Below, piece by piece: positions 1 through 6,176 of a DNA stretch of 41,370 nt. Where the stretch lies: NCBI RefSeq assembly GCF_003711845.1, contig NZ_RHLQ01000030.1, positions 1-41,370 of the forward strand. Reading direction: 5' to 3'. A program made the position numbers and the translations under genes. Source of the stretch: Lysinibacillus halotolerans (lineage in GTDB: Bacteria > Bacillota > Bacilli > Bacillales_A > Planococcaceae). The notes under the pieces were generated by a model, which had not been told where the DNA came from, ran no database searches, and saw only the letters and a list, made by a program, of their open reading frames with translations. Within the stretch, counting starts at the first letter, position 1; each line of letters opens with the position of its first letter.

Positions 1-62
1 CGAGGTGGAAGTGTGGTGACACATGGAGCTGACGAATACTAATCGATCGAGGACTTAACCAA
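1..62 (+). rRNA. 23S ribosomal RNA, 3' end (partial)
   Basis: The window opens inside the conserved 3' end of 23S rRNA: the stretch with CTAATCGATCGAGGACTTAACC is typical of the Firmicutes 23S terminus. Only the last ~60 nt are present. The exact mature 3' end (about 60-63) is estimated by analogy with Bacillus. It is followed by a short spacer and the 5S gene, as in a normal 16S-23S-5S operon transcribed on the plus strand. Confidence 0.93.
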
Positions 63-122
63 ATCTTGAATGCATTCAATGTCTTTATCCAGTTTTGAGA
101 GAACAAGCTCTCAACTAAATAG
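63..122 (+). other. 23S-5S spacer with processing-type hairpins
   Basis: The spacer carries a 14-nt perfect palindrome at 66-79 (TTGAATGCATTCAA) and a 7-bp hairpin at 95-101/108-114 (TTGAGAG/CTCTCAA, 6-nt loop). Such stems between 23S and 5S are usual RNase processing substrates in Bacillales precursors. The role here is inferred. No tRNA lies in this spacer. Confidence 0.5.
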
Positions 123-238
123 TCTAGTGATGATGGCAAAGAGGTCACACCCGTTCCCATACCGAACACGGAAGTTAAGCTCTTTAGCGCCGATGGTAGT
201 TGGGGGCTTCCCCCTGTGAGAGTAGGACGTTGCTAGGC
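123..238 (+). rRNA. rrf: 5S ribosomal RNA
   Basis: This is a full-length 5S gene of about 116 nt. It contains the conserved core with the ACACCCGTTCCCATACCGAAC block (147-167) and the GTGAGAGTAGGACG block near the 3' end. The terminal helix I is visible: C124-T125-A126-G127 pairs with C233-T234-A235-G236. The 3' arm hairpin is GGGGG-CTT-CCCCC. It sits about 60 nt after the 23S end and is followed directly by a hairpin-plus-T-run terminator, so this is the end of an rrn operon. A diverged partial copy of the 3' half lies at 474-525. Confidence 0.96.
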
Positions 239-420
239 AATTAAAGACCACTGAAATTCAATGGTCTTTTTTTATATCCAAAAAGCCCCCAACATACAAA
301 AGCCGAAGGCTTTAATCGGCAACGATCAAAAATGCAGAAGGAAAAACTCGAGAAGTGGGAGGACCGAGGAAAACAAGGAATCAAGGAAGCCCGAAGCGCA
401 GTGTACTTAGTACATGAGCA
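186..420 (+). repeat. rrn-tail tandem repeat, copy 1
   Basis: This segment runs from the 3' half of 5S through the terminator to the GTGTACTTAGTACATGAGCA tract. It recurs at about 474-716. Shared blocks include the 5S 3' end, the AAAGACCACTGAAATTCA terminator, the AAAAAGCCCCCAACATAC block and the GAGAAGTGGGAGGACCGAGG block. The offset between copies drifts from 288 to 286 nt and then to about 295 nt, which shows small indels since duplication. About 53 nt of unshared sequence (421-473) separate the copies. Confidence 0.85.
242..273 (+). terminator. rrn operon terminator
   Basis: An inverted repeat AAAGACCA...TGGTCTTT, with inner pairing across ACTGAAATTCA and one mismatch, is followed by a run of seven T residues. 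It starts only a few nt after the 5S gene, as expected for an intrinsic rrn terminator. Confidence 0.85.
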
Positions 421-473
421 TCGGACTGACGCAGATGACGCAGTTTTCCGATGTGTCATCGCGCTTCGCAGAA

Positions 474-525
474 AGCGTCGATGGTAGTTGAGGGGTGCCC
501 CTGTGAGAGTAGGACGTTGCTAGGC
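474..525 (+). pseudogene. truncated 5S rRNA fragment (3' half only)
   Basis: About 52 nt match the 3' half of the 5S gene, from the GCGCCGATGGTAGT region to the GAGAGTAGGACGTTGCTAGGC end. The 5' half of 5S is absent: upstream sequence (421-473) has no 5S match, so helix I cannot form and a functional 5S is not possible. The apical hairpin differs (AGGGG-TG-CCCCT instead of GGGGG-CTT-CCCCC) yet still pairs. The fragment is followed by the same terminator as the intact gene. It is best read as a remnant of an rrn-tail duplication. Confidence 0.8.
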
Positions 526-528
526 AAT

Positions 529-559
529 TAAAGACCACTGAAATTCAGTGGTCTTTTTT
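529..559 (+). terminator. duplicated rrn terminator
   Basis: The stem AAAGACCACTGA/TCAGTGGTCTTT is better paired than in copy 1, because the single mismatch is repaired. It is followed by a six-T run. It could act as a back-up terminator for rrn read-through. Confidence 0.75.
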
Positions 560-745
560 ATATCCAAAAAGCCCCCAACATACAAAAGCCGAAGGCTTGG
601 TCGGCACGTTTAAGAATAAAACAAAAATACAAAATGAAAAACTTGAGAAGTGGGAGGACCGAGGAAAACAAGAATCAAGGAGGCCCGAAGCGCAGGTGTG
701 ACTCGTTACATGAGCAATTAAATGAGCTTTACATAAGGCGCAAAA

Positions 746-774
746 TTGTACACATTCGCTGGATTTGATATGAT
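746..774 (+). promoter_or_regulatory. candidate sigma-A promoter for the MscS gene
   Basis: A -35 TTGTAC (746-751), a 17-nt spacer and a -10 TATGAT (769-774) give a start point near 781 and a leader of about 70 nt before the ATG at 851. It lies just beyond the duplicated rrn tail. Confidence 0.5.
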
Positions 775-850
775 TATAAAAGTTTTAAAAAAGGAATTTC
801 ATATTCTTATTGAAGGGAATAGAAGATTTTTTAGATAGGGGTAAAAGAAT

Positions 851-1945
851 ATGATTGATTCAATTCGTTGGATATATACGAATATGATTGATCCAAAGTT
901 GACCGATATAGTAAGTGCTTTAGTATTGATAGTAATTGGATGGTTGCTGCAACATTATTTATTAAAATATATGATTCAAAAAATAGTTCGATTTTTTGAG
1001 AAAAAGTCGAAATTAATGACTGCTAGAATTATCGAGCATTTTAGTAGAGAGATTCGACATGCGATTTTTACGTTAATCGTCTTTTTTTCATTGTCCATTA
1101 TTATGGAAAGTTCTTTATTTTCCAGTCCTTCTATGCGCAACTTATTGTATTCATTAATGGTGTTTTATTTCTTTAAAGGAGTTTATGATGTTTTAGCGTA
1201 TTATGCAAATCATCCCGAGTCCTTTCATCTTGATGTAAGTAAATCCACAAAATTAACACCTTTTACATTACGTATAGTGAATGCTTTTATTGCAATTATA
1301 GCGATCGTATTAATCGCTTCATTATGGAATTTTAATTTGAATGGATTTTTAACAGGAATAGGGCTTACCAGTGTTGCTTTAGCTTTTGGTGTGCGTGATA
1401 CATCCTCCCATATTTTTGGAGGATTGTCGATGACGCTGGATAAGCCTTTTCAAGTAGGAGATTATATTTCAACAGAAGATAGTAAAATTGAAGGTGTTAT
1501 TCAAGATATCAACCTTCGATCTACATTAATTGCAACAGCAGATAAAGGAATTGTTTACGTCCCAAATGCTTATTTAATGAATAAACCGATTTATAATTTA
1601 ACAAAGCGTGAGAAACGGAAAATTCAAACCTATTATTATTTATCGACGAAACATACAGAAGAGGAAATTAGGAACATTTGTAATGAGGTGAACAAGCAAA
1701 TTATTTTACATCCCCAAACATCAAAGGATGATTTAATACTTGTTTATATTGATGAGTTCCATGCAGATTATTATCGAATGTTAGTTAGTTATTATATTCC
1801 TTCTAATGATATACATGAAAGATACGAAGTACAGCAGGATATTTTATTTGTAATTAAACAGGTGATGGATGATGCCGCCATTATCCTAGTTGACCAAGAT
1901 TCGATTAAAATAAACGATTCCGAACGAGATTTAATTTCAAATTAA
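851..1945 (+). CDS. mechanosensitive ion channel, MscS family
   Basis: This 364-aa membrane protein opens under membrane tension to release osmolytes. Hydrophobic segments are visible near residues 20-45, 70-92, 95-118 and 138-170. The last runs into the MscS pore-helix and beta-domain signature: GLTSVALAFGVRDTSSHIFG, then DKPFQVGDYI and a VPNAYLMNKPIYNL stretch. The C-terminal third is a hydrophilic alpha/beta domain typical of MscS vestibules. AGGGGT (836-841) precedes the ATG by about 9 nt. The gene stands alone between the rrn tail and a bidirectional terminator. Family assignment is firm; the specific subfamily (YkuT/YhdY-like or other) is not determined. Confidence 0.9.
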   Translation: MIDSIRWIYTNMIDPKLTDIVSALVLIVIGWLLQHYLLKYMIQKIVRFFEKKSKLMTARIIEHFSREIRHAIFTLIVFFSLSIIMESSLFSSPSMRNLLYSLMVFYFFKGVYDVLAYYANHPESFHLDVSKSTKLTPFTLRIVNAFIAIIAIVLIASLWNFNLNGFLTGIGLTSVALAFGVRDTSSHIFGGLSMTLDKPFQVGDYISTEDSKIEGVIQDINLRSTLIATADKGIVYVPNAYLMNKPIYNLTKREKRKIQTYYYLSTKHTEEEIRNICNEVNKQIILHPQTSKDDLILVYIDEFHADYYRMLVSYYIPSNDIHERYEVQQDILFVIKQVMDDAAIILVDQDSIKINDSERDLISN

Positions 1946-1985
1946 AAAAGGAAGTAAAAACATTGCTGTTTTTACTTCCTTTTTC
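1945..1985. terminator. bidirectional terminator between convergent genes
   Basis: A perfect 17-bp stem (1945-1961 with 1968-1984; core GGAAGTAAAAAC/GTTTTTACTTCC) has A-rich and T-rich flanks. It can terminate the MscS transcript on the plus strand and the PepSY transcript on the minus strand. Confidence 0.9.
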
Positions 1986-1994
1986 TTTATATGC

Positions 1995-2519
1995 TTAGTC
2001 ATCATATCGGTCGTCGTCATCATCGTCATCGTAACGATCATCTAAATCGTCGTCATAGCGGTCATCTAAATCATCATAATCATCATCATATCGGTTGTCG
2101 TCGTAAACATTGTTATTTTGTTTTGGAGCTTTTGTCGATGCATTTACATTTGTGTTTTTCGCAGAATTTGTTGTGTTTGTATTTGTGTTTGTGTTTGTTT
2201 GAGTGTTTTGAATAGTATCGTCATAATCAAGTCTTTCTTTTGTTTTCTTTAATAATTCACCGGAAAATGCATCAAGTTTTAAATCATATTCTGCATCATC
2301 TGTAATCACTTCAACTTCGTAATAGCTTCTTGTAACACCTGTTTCGAATTCGATATCACGGATTGTTCCTTTCACTTCGGCTAAAGCCTTTTTCTCAACT
2401 TCACTTGTTGTTAATTTTTCAGCGTTGGCAGAACCGGTAATGTTTCCTCCTGTTACAGCAATAATGCCACCAATGCCCATAACCCCTAGTAATACAGGTA
2501 CTAAAATCACTTTTTTCAT
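1995..2519 (-). CDS. secreted small PepSY-domain protein with Asp-rich tail
   Basis: This 174-aa protein is of the YkoJ/PepSY type. An N-terminal signal sequence (KK followed by a hydrophobic core, possible cleavage after ANA at residue 33) precedes one PepSY unit (about residues 36-95, with the EVEVITDDAEYDLKLDAFSG pattern). A Thr/Asn-rich linker (TNTNTNTNTTN) follows, then a tail of repeated D-D-R-Y-D-D-D units. It is probably exported, with the acidic tail outside the membrane. It lies downstream of the kinase and second PepSY gene on the same strand, but 104 nt away with its own candidate -10 and operator repeats, so it may be a regulon target as well as part of the operon. PepSY domains are often linked to peptidase inhibition or ligand sensing; the ligand is unknown. 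Confidence 0.8.
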   Translation of the reverse strand: MKKVILVPVLLGVMGIGGIIAVTGGNITGSANAEKLTTSEVEKKALAEVKGTIRDIEFETGVTRSYYEVEVITDDAEYDLKLDAFSGELLKKTKERLDYDDTIQNTQTNTNTNTNTTNSAKNTNVNASTKAPKQNNNVYDDNRYDDDYDDLDDRYDDDLDDRYDDDDDDDRYDD

Positions 2520-2552
2520 GTCATATCTCTCCTCACTGATTTTGATACCTTT

Positions 2553-2558
2553 ATATTA
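2553..2558 (-). promoter_or_regulatory. candidate -10 of the small PepSY gene
   Basis: On the minus strand TAATAT (2558-2553) stands 17 nt from a very poor -35 (CCTTTC). This suggests an activator-dependent promoter. The paired repeats at 2590-2609 would be centred near -53 relative to a start at about 2546. Confidence 0.35.
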
Positions 2559-2589
2559 CTGGAGGAAAATGATAAGAAAGGGAGAATAA

Positions 2590-2609
2590 GATTAGAAATT
2601 GATTAGAAA
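2590..2609 (-). promoter_or_regulatory. candidate response-regulator operator, direct repeat, site 1
   Basis: The plus strand reads GATTAGAAATTGATTAGAAA: two identical 9-mers GATTAGAAA beginning 11 nt apart (2590 and 2601). An 11-nt period is the usual spacing for tandem OmpR/PhoB-type binding. The same element, 17 of 20 positions identical, lies upstream of the response regulator gene at 5495-5514. Binding by that regulator is inference. Confidence 0.55.
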
Positions 2610-2623
2610 ATAAGAAAGAATGT

Positions 2624-3376
2624 CTAATCTTCGTCATCACTTTCATCGCCTGAGTCGTCATCGTCGTCATCATCTAAATCATCGTCACGTTGAGTTACGG
2701 AAAGTATTTTTCCGGAGACAGCGTGTATTTGAAATGTTTCTTCTTCATTATTCCCGTCGATTTCTACTAAATAATAACCTCCATCGTTTGATTCTTCATA
2801 GGCAATATATTCTACCGTACCGTTTAATTGGGAGAGGGCAATTTGTTTTGCTTCATCACTCGTAATCACTACAGAAGTATCGGATTGGGCATTTTGCTCT
2901 TTTACATTTTCTGAAATAATAGCGCCAGTTATAGCGTTAACAACTAGAGTTTTTAATCGCTCTTGTTCTGTTACTTCAACAATATATTGAGGATTTTCGT
3001 CATTATTTTGGAACGTAATGGATTGAATCGTTCCGTTATTTTGGGAATTTAAAAGGGTACGTATCTCTTCTTTTGTTTTTACCGTCTTGTTTAAATTAGA
3101 CTCTGTTTTATTCAAACTTAAAATATTTCCAGTTTCCGCATCGATTTGTAACTCATATGTTTCATTGTTTTTTTCAAAGGCCATATAAAAAATATCGTCT
3201 TTTTCATCAAAAGACTCTACAGAACCACCGTATAAAGTTTCAATTTTTTTAGTAGCTTCATCGACAGTTAGTTCATCTGGACTGGAAAAGCGATCTTGAA
3301 TAATCCACACGACAAATACGGTAACGGCTAACATTAATACAACTAAAGAAATCATCCATTTCGTATAATTTGTCAT
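2624..3376 (-). CDS. membrane-anchored protein with three PepSY-like units and acidic tail
   Basis: This 250-aa protein has one N-terminal membrane segment (about residues 8-28) and three consecutive PepSY-like repeats of about 60-70 residues, each ending in an (A/V)(E/T/S)G-I-(L/I)S motif: DAETGNILS, NAITGAIIS and HAVSGKILS. It ends in a run of Asp, Glu and Ser (DDDLDDDDDDDSGDESDDED). The start codon overlaps the stop of the upstream kinase gene by 4 nt (ATGA), so the two are translationally coupled. It resembles YkoI of the B. subtilis ykoGHIJ cluster. The likely role is an extracytoplasmic accessory or ligand-binding partner of the kinase; this is inferred from position only. Confidence 0.8.
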   Translation of the reverse strand: MTNYTKWMISLVVLMLAVTVFVVWIIQDRFSSPDELTVDEATKKIETLYGGSVESFDEKDDIFYMAFEKNNETYELQIDAETGNILSLNKTESNLNKTVKTKEEIRTLLNSQNNGTIQSITFQNNDENPQYIVEVTEQERLKTLVVNAITGAIISENVKEQNAQSDTSVVITSDEAKQIALSQLNGTVEYIAYEESNDGGYYLVEIDGNNEEETFQIHAVSGKILSVTQRDDDLDDDDDDDSGDESDDED

Positions 3377-4740
3377 CGGTTATCCTCCTCGCTTAAATCG
3401 TTTTGTATAGGGATAAGTAATGTAAAGGAAGAACCTACTCCTAATTCGCTTTCGACTTTTATTTCAATCTGTAGACGTTCGGATAATTCCTTTGCAATGG
3501 CTAAACCAAGTCCTGTACCACCAGTTTTACGATTTCGATCTTTATTTACTCGATAAAATCGATCAAATAGATGGGGAAGTTGATCCTTTGGAATACCTTC
3601 TCCAAAATCTTGAATTGTAATGGAAATAGAATGCCCAAGTTTTGCTGATGTTACGATGATTTTATCATCACTATATTTTCTTGCATTATCCAATAATATA
3701 TATAAAAGCTGCTTTAGCTTCTGTTCATCAGTATAAGCATAAAGCCGTGATTCTCTTTTCAACTCAAAGGGTCTATTATAGGCATGCTGCATTTGGGATA
3801 AAGTATTTTCAAGCAATTGGGCAATATCTACTTTATGGATAGTAAGGGAAGTACGCTCTTTATTTTTAGCTAATTCAAGCATCTGTACAATCAAATCATT
3901 CATGCGCGATGATTCGTTAACGATAGCTTCCAATGCCTCTGTTGCAACCTTTTCGTTTGTAAATCCACGTCGTAGTAAAAGCTTCGCATAACTTTCAATG
4001 ACAGTAAGGGGAGTTTTAAGTTCATGGGAAGCGTTAGATACAAATTGTTCTTGCTTACGATAGTTTGTTTCAAGTGCCTCCATCATGCCATTAAACGTTC
4101 GACCAATTTCTGCAAGTTCATCTTTTCCTACATCCACCTTGTCGATTTTTTCATAAGTTTTAGAAGTGGCATTTTTCTTCATTGTTTCACTTAAACGTTC
4201 TAATGGTTTTAAAATAATTCGACTAAGCCCCATATTGGATAATAGAAGGGGGATGGCTACAAGAGCTGTTACGGCAATTAAAATAAGCTTTAAAAGATTT
4301 AAGTTTTTGGCAACATCATCTAACCGTTGTATGAGCTGAAGGGTTACAATGCTGCCATCATTCCAAATAGCTGGAGTTTCCAGCATAATAATAGGAAGTC
4401 CATCTATTTCACTCATGGCATAATCCTCGTTTTTACCTACTTCGAATTGAATAGGTTCAAAGGAAAGGGCTTCAACCGAGAAAATTTCATTCCCCGTTTC
4501 ATTTAACACATGAACTGCTCCATTGGTTGGCATATATGCCCGTAACACAATACTCGGATCTGTCACATCGGATAAATTATTAAAGGCAGTCAGAAGCTCC
4601 TCACTATCGGATTTTAGTTGTTTATATTCCGTATTAATCGCTAGTTGCTCATAAAGTAAATAAACACCACTGTTCATGACGATCAATAAAACTAACATGA
4701 GTAAAGTTGTATATAGATGAATTTTCGTTCTAAGTTTCAT
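3373..4740 (-). CDS. HAMP-domain sensor histidine kinase
   Basis: This 455-aa inner-membrane kinase has TM1 at about residues 8-30, an extracytoplasmic domain at about 31-148, TM2 at about 149-170 and HAMP at about 171-225. The HisKA dimerisation domain carries the phospho-acceptor His239 in NASHELKTPLT. The HATPase_c domain shows an N-box (LLDNARKYS), G1 (DFGEGI) and G2 (GGTGLGLAI). It overlaps the regulator gene by 11 nt and the downstream PepSY gene by 4 nt, forming a tight regulator-kinase-PepSY operon. Length and layout resemble B. subtilis YkoH. The signal is not evident from sequence; the acidic PepSY partners suggest a cation or cationic-compound stimulus, but this is a guess. Confidence 0.92.
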   Translation of the reverse strand: MKLRTKIHLYTTLLMLVLLIVMNSGVYLLYEQLAINTEYKQLKSDSEELLTAFNNLSDVTDPSIVLRAYMPTNGAVHVLNETGNEIFSVEALSFEPIQFEVGKNEDYAMSEIDGLPIIMLETPAIWNDGSIVTLQLIQRLDDVAKNLNLLKLILIAVTALVAIPLLLSNMGLSRIILKPLERLSETMKKNATSKTYEKIDKVDVGKDELAEIGRTFNGMMEALETNYRKQEQFVSNASHELKTPLTVIESYAKLLLRRGFTNEKVATEALEAIVNESSRMNDLIVQMLELAKNKERTSLTIHKVDIAQLLENTLSQMQHAYNRPFELKRESRLYAYTDEQKLKQLLYILLDNARKYSDDKIIVTSAKLGHSISITIQDFGEGIPKDQLPHLFDRFYRVNKDRNRKTGGTGLGLAIAKELSERLQIEIKVESELGVGSSFTLLIPIQNDLSEEDNR

Positions 4741-5443
4741 GAGGAGACTCCTTTAAAACGTATCCAACACCACGTACCGTCTGGATAATAGGAGTTGGAT
4801 TAGAAGAATCCAGTTTTTGTCGTACGTATCGAATATAAACATCTACTACATTTGTATCACCGTAATAATCAAATCCCCATACAGCCTCTAAAATTTGCTC
4901 CCTTGTTAAAACTTGTTTTGGATGTTTCAGTAAAAATAACAATAAGTCGTATTCCTTTGGTGTTAAATCAATCGTTTTTTCAAAATAAACAACTTCCCGA
5001 GTTTGTTCGTGGATCGATAAGTGGCCATAGTTTAAAAGGTGTTCGTCTTTCTTCTCAGCTACTATTTCCTCCCTTTGTTTAGAGAAACGTATCGTATTTC
5101 GAATACGTGCTAACAATTCATCGATTTCAAACGGTTTTGTTACATAATCGTTTGCTCCTAGGTCTAAACCTTTTACCTTATCTTCCACTTCGCTTTTAGC
5201 AGTTAATAAAATGACAGGGGTTGTTTGTTCGGTTGCACGAATTCTTTTTAACACATCTAAACCATGCATCTCTGGCAACATTAAATCTAATAATACTAAA
5301 TCAAACTGTCCTTCCCGGTACTTAATAAGCCCAGATGTACCTGTATGTGCCACGTCCGTTTCATAACCTTCAAATTCTAGTTCCAGTTGTAGGACGCGAG
5401 CAATGTTTTCTTCATCTTCAATGATTAAAATTTTATGCTTCAT
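4730..5443 (-). CDS. OmpR/PhoB-family response regulator
   Basis: This 237-aa regulator has an N-terminal receiver with the acidic pocket E9-D10-E11, phospho-acceptor Asp53 (LVLLDLMLPEMHG), Thr81 and Lys103 (TKPFE). A C-terminal winged-helix (trans_reg_C) domain follows, with LTPKEYDLLLFLL and the VVDVYIRYVRQKLD / IQTVRGVGYVL elements. It is the first gene of the minus-strand operon with the kinase. Closest by layout is B. subtilis YkoG. The 11-bp-period direct repeat 52-71 nt upstream of its start (5495-5514), shared with the small PepSY promoter, suggests autoregulation. Confidence 0.93.
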   Translation of the reverse strand: MKHKILIIEDEENIARVLQLELEFEGYETDVAHTGTSGLIKYREGQFDLVLLDLMLPEMHGLDVLKRIRATEQTTPVILLTAKSEVEDKVKGLDLGANDYVTKPFEIDELLARIRNTIRFSKQREEIVAEKKDEHLLNYGHLSIHEQTREVVYFEKTIDLTPKEYDLLLFLLKHPKQVLTREQILEAVWGFDYYGDTNVVDVYIRYVRQKLDSSNPTPIIQTVRGVGYVLKESPHET

Positions 5444-5494
5444 CTAATCAACTCACTTTTTCGCTTACTTATATAATTGATAATACAGAACTTT

Positions 5495-5514
5495 AATTAG
5501 AAATTAATGAGAAA
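5495..5514 (-). promoter_or_regulatory. candidate response-regulator operator, direct repeat, site 2
   Basis: The plus strand reads AATTAGAAATTAATGAGAAA, matching 17 of 20 positions of the element at 2590-2609 with the same 11-nt period. Possible promoter elements on the minus strand are TTAAAG (5496-5491) and TATAAG (5473-5468), spaced 17 nt. The operator would then abut or overlap the -35 region. Confidence 0.5.
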
Positions 5515-5615
5515 ACTTTTTGATTTTAAAAATTTTTAAGGATGGAACAAAAATGGGTAAATTATATATAAATTTACGTAACCTTATTAGATTGTCCTTT
5601 AAAAAATGAAATGTT

Positions 5616-5624
5616 TGTTAAAAT
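5616..5624 (+). promoter_or_regulatory. candidate extended -10 promoter of yebG
   Basis: TGTTAAAAT (TG at 5616-5617, TAAAAT at 5619-5624) is an extended -10. The nearest -35-like TTGTCC (5592-5597) has a long 21-nt spacer. A start near 5631 would give a leader of about 28 nt. Confidence 0.3.
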
Positions 5625-5658
5625 AAATAGAACAATGAACAGTTGAAAGGAATTATGT

Positions 5659-5847
5659 ATGAGTAAAAAACAAATATGGTTTGAAGTAAATGAAAATGAA
5701 ACAATCGAACAATGTCTTGAACGAATGAAAAAAGAAGGCTATATGCCAATGGGGCGTAAGGAAGAACCGGTTTTTCATATAGTGGATGGAGAACCAACAT
5801 ATTTACGGCAAAAAATTAAATTTAAAGGAATTTTAATGGGCGATTGA
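5659..5847 (+). CDS. yebG: NETI-motif small protein (YebG-like)
   Basis: This 62-aa protein of unknown function belongs to the NETI-motif family (the NENETIEQCLERM stretch at residues 11-23). The family sits immediately upstream of purE in many Bacilli, as it does here. The protein is basic and soluble with no membrane segment. AAAGGA (5646-5650) sets the ATG at 5659; an ATG 4 nt earlier would give only three codons. No biochemical role is known to me. Its conserved position next to the pur control region could reflect simple synteny. Confidence 0.8.
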   Translation: MSKKQIWFEVNENETIEQCLERMKKEGYMPMGRKEEPVFHIVDGEPTYLRQKIKFKGILMGD

Positions 5848-5861
5848 AAAATAATTTGACC

Positions 5862-5907
5862 AAAACACGAACATTATTGTTTTCTGAAAATTTATCGTTC
5901 GCATTTT
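5862..5907. promoter_or_regulatory. pair of inverted PurBoxes (PurR operator)
   Basis: A CGAAC core at 5868-5872 (context ACACGAACATTATT) and an inverted GTTCG core at 5897-5901 (AAATTTATCGTTCGCATT) face each other across about 24 nt. This is the arrangement of the two PurBoxes bound by Bacillus PurR upstream of purE, with repression relieved by PRPP. The pair lies immediately upstream of the pur -35. Confidence 0.75.
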
Positions 5908-5911
5908 TTCG

Positions 5912-5940
5912 TTGATTTTCTGTTTATACCTTGTTAAAAT
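5912..5940 (+). promoter_or_regulatory. pur operon promoter
   Basis: A -35 TTGATT (5912-5917), an exact 17-nt spacer and a -10 TAAAAT (5935-5940) preceded by TG (5932-5933, extended -10). The start point is predicted near 5947, giving an unusually long leader of about 370 nt before purE. Confidence 0.7.
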
Positions 5941-5984
5941 GATGTTAGGAAATAAACATCTTACCTTCCAAATGTGAGTTGTTT

Positions 5985-6012
5985 AACCTTTAGTGGTTAT
6001 TTTACACTAAAG
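5985..6012 (+). other. leader hairpin upstream of the purine riboswitch
   Basis: A perfect 8-bp stem CTTTAGTG (5988-5995) / CACTAAAG (6005-6012) with a 9-nt loop lies in the pur leader between the promoter and the aptamer. No T run follows, so it is not a terminator. Its role is unknown. Confidence 0.4.
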
Positions 6013-6037
6013 TGAAATGGATTATTAAATAAGACCT

Positions 6038-6106
6038 CCCACATATATGCTAGAGAATATGGCTCTAGTGTCTCTACCCGGCACCGTAAATGTCGGACTA
6101 TGCGGG
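6038..6106 (+). promoter_or_regulatory. purine riboswitch aptamer (guanine class)
   Basis: P1 is CCCACATA (6038-6045) with TATGCGGG (6099-6106), with one A-C mismatch. P2 is CTAGAG/CTCTAG around the AATATGG loop. P3 holds the conserved ACCGTAAATGTCGG. The specificity base in GGACTATG is C6098 (position 74 in xpt numbering), so guanine or hypoxanthine rather than adenine is the expected ligand. A short stretch GAAAGCA (6106-6112) could pair with TGCTTTC (6191-6197) inside the downstream terminator as an antiterminator. That pairing is a suggestion only. Confidence 0.92.
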
Positions 6107-6176
6107 AAAGCAAACTTTTGGCGTTTAGAAAGGTGTGGGTACAGATAATGTCCGCTACATTTTCTTTCAAATTAAT

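Larger units (their letters stand above)
474..716 (+). repeat. rrn-tail tandem repeat, copy 2
   Basis: This is the second copy of the element described at 186-420, ending at TTACATGAGCA. It contains the truncated 5S fragment, a terminator and the non-coding tail with the GAGAAGTGGGAGGACCGAGG block. I see no credible gene inside. A short minus-strand reading frame in copy 1 is not kept in frame in copy 2 because of indels. Confidence 0.85.

Noticed and set aside
241-459. Minus-strand 72-codon frame across the rrn terminator and tail repeat
   Set aside because: It overlaps the 5S terminator, has no ribosome site or family resemblance, and the duplicate at 474-716 does not keep the frame because of indels.
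1991-2215. His-rich plus-strand frames opposite the PepSY tails (also 2620-2865)
   Set aside because: They are mirror products of Asp codons read on the opposite strand: GTC/ATC-rich complement gives His/Arg runs. No ribosome sites.
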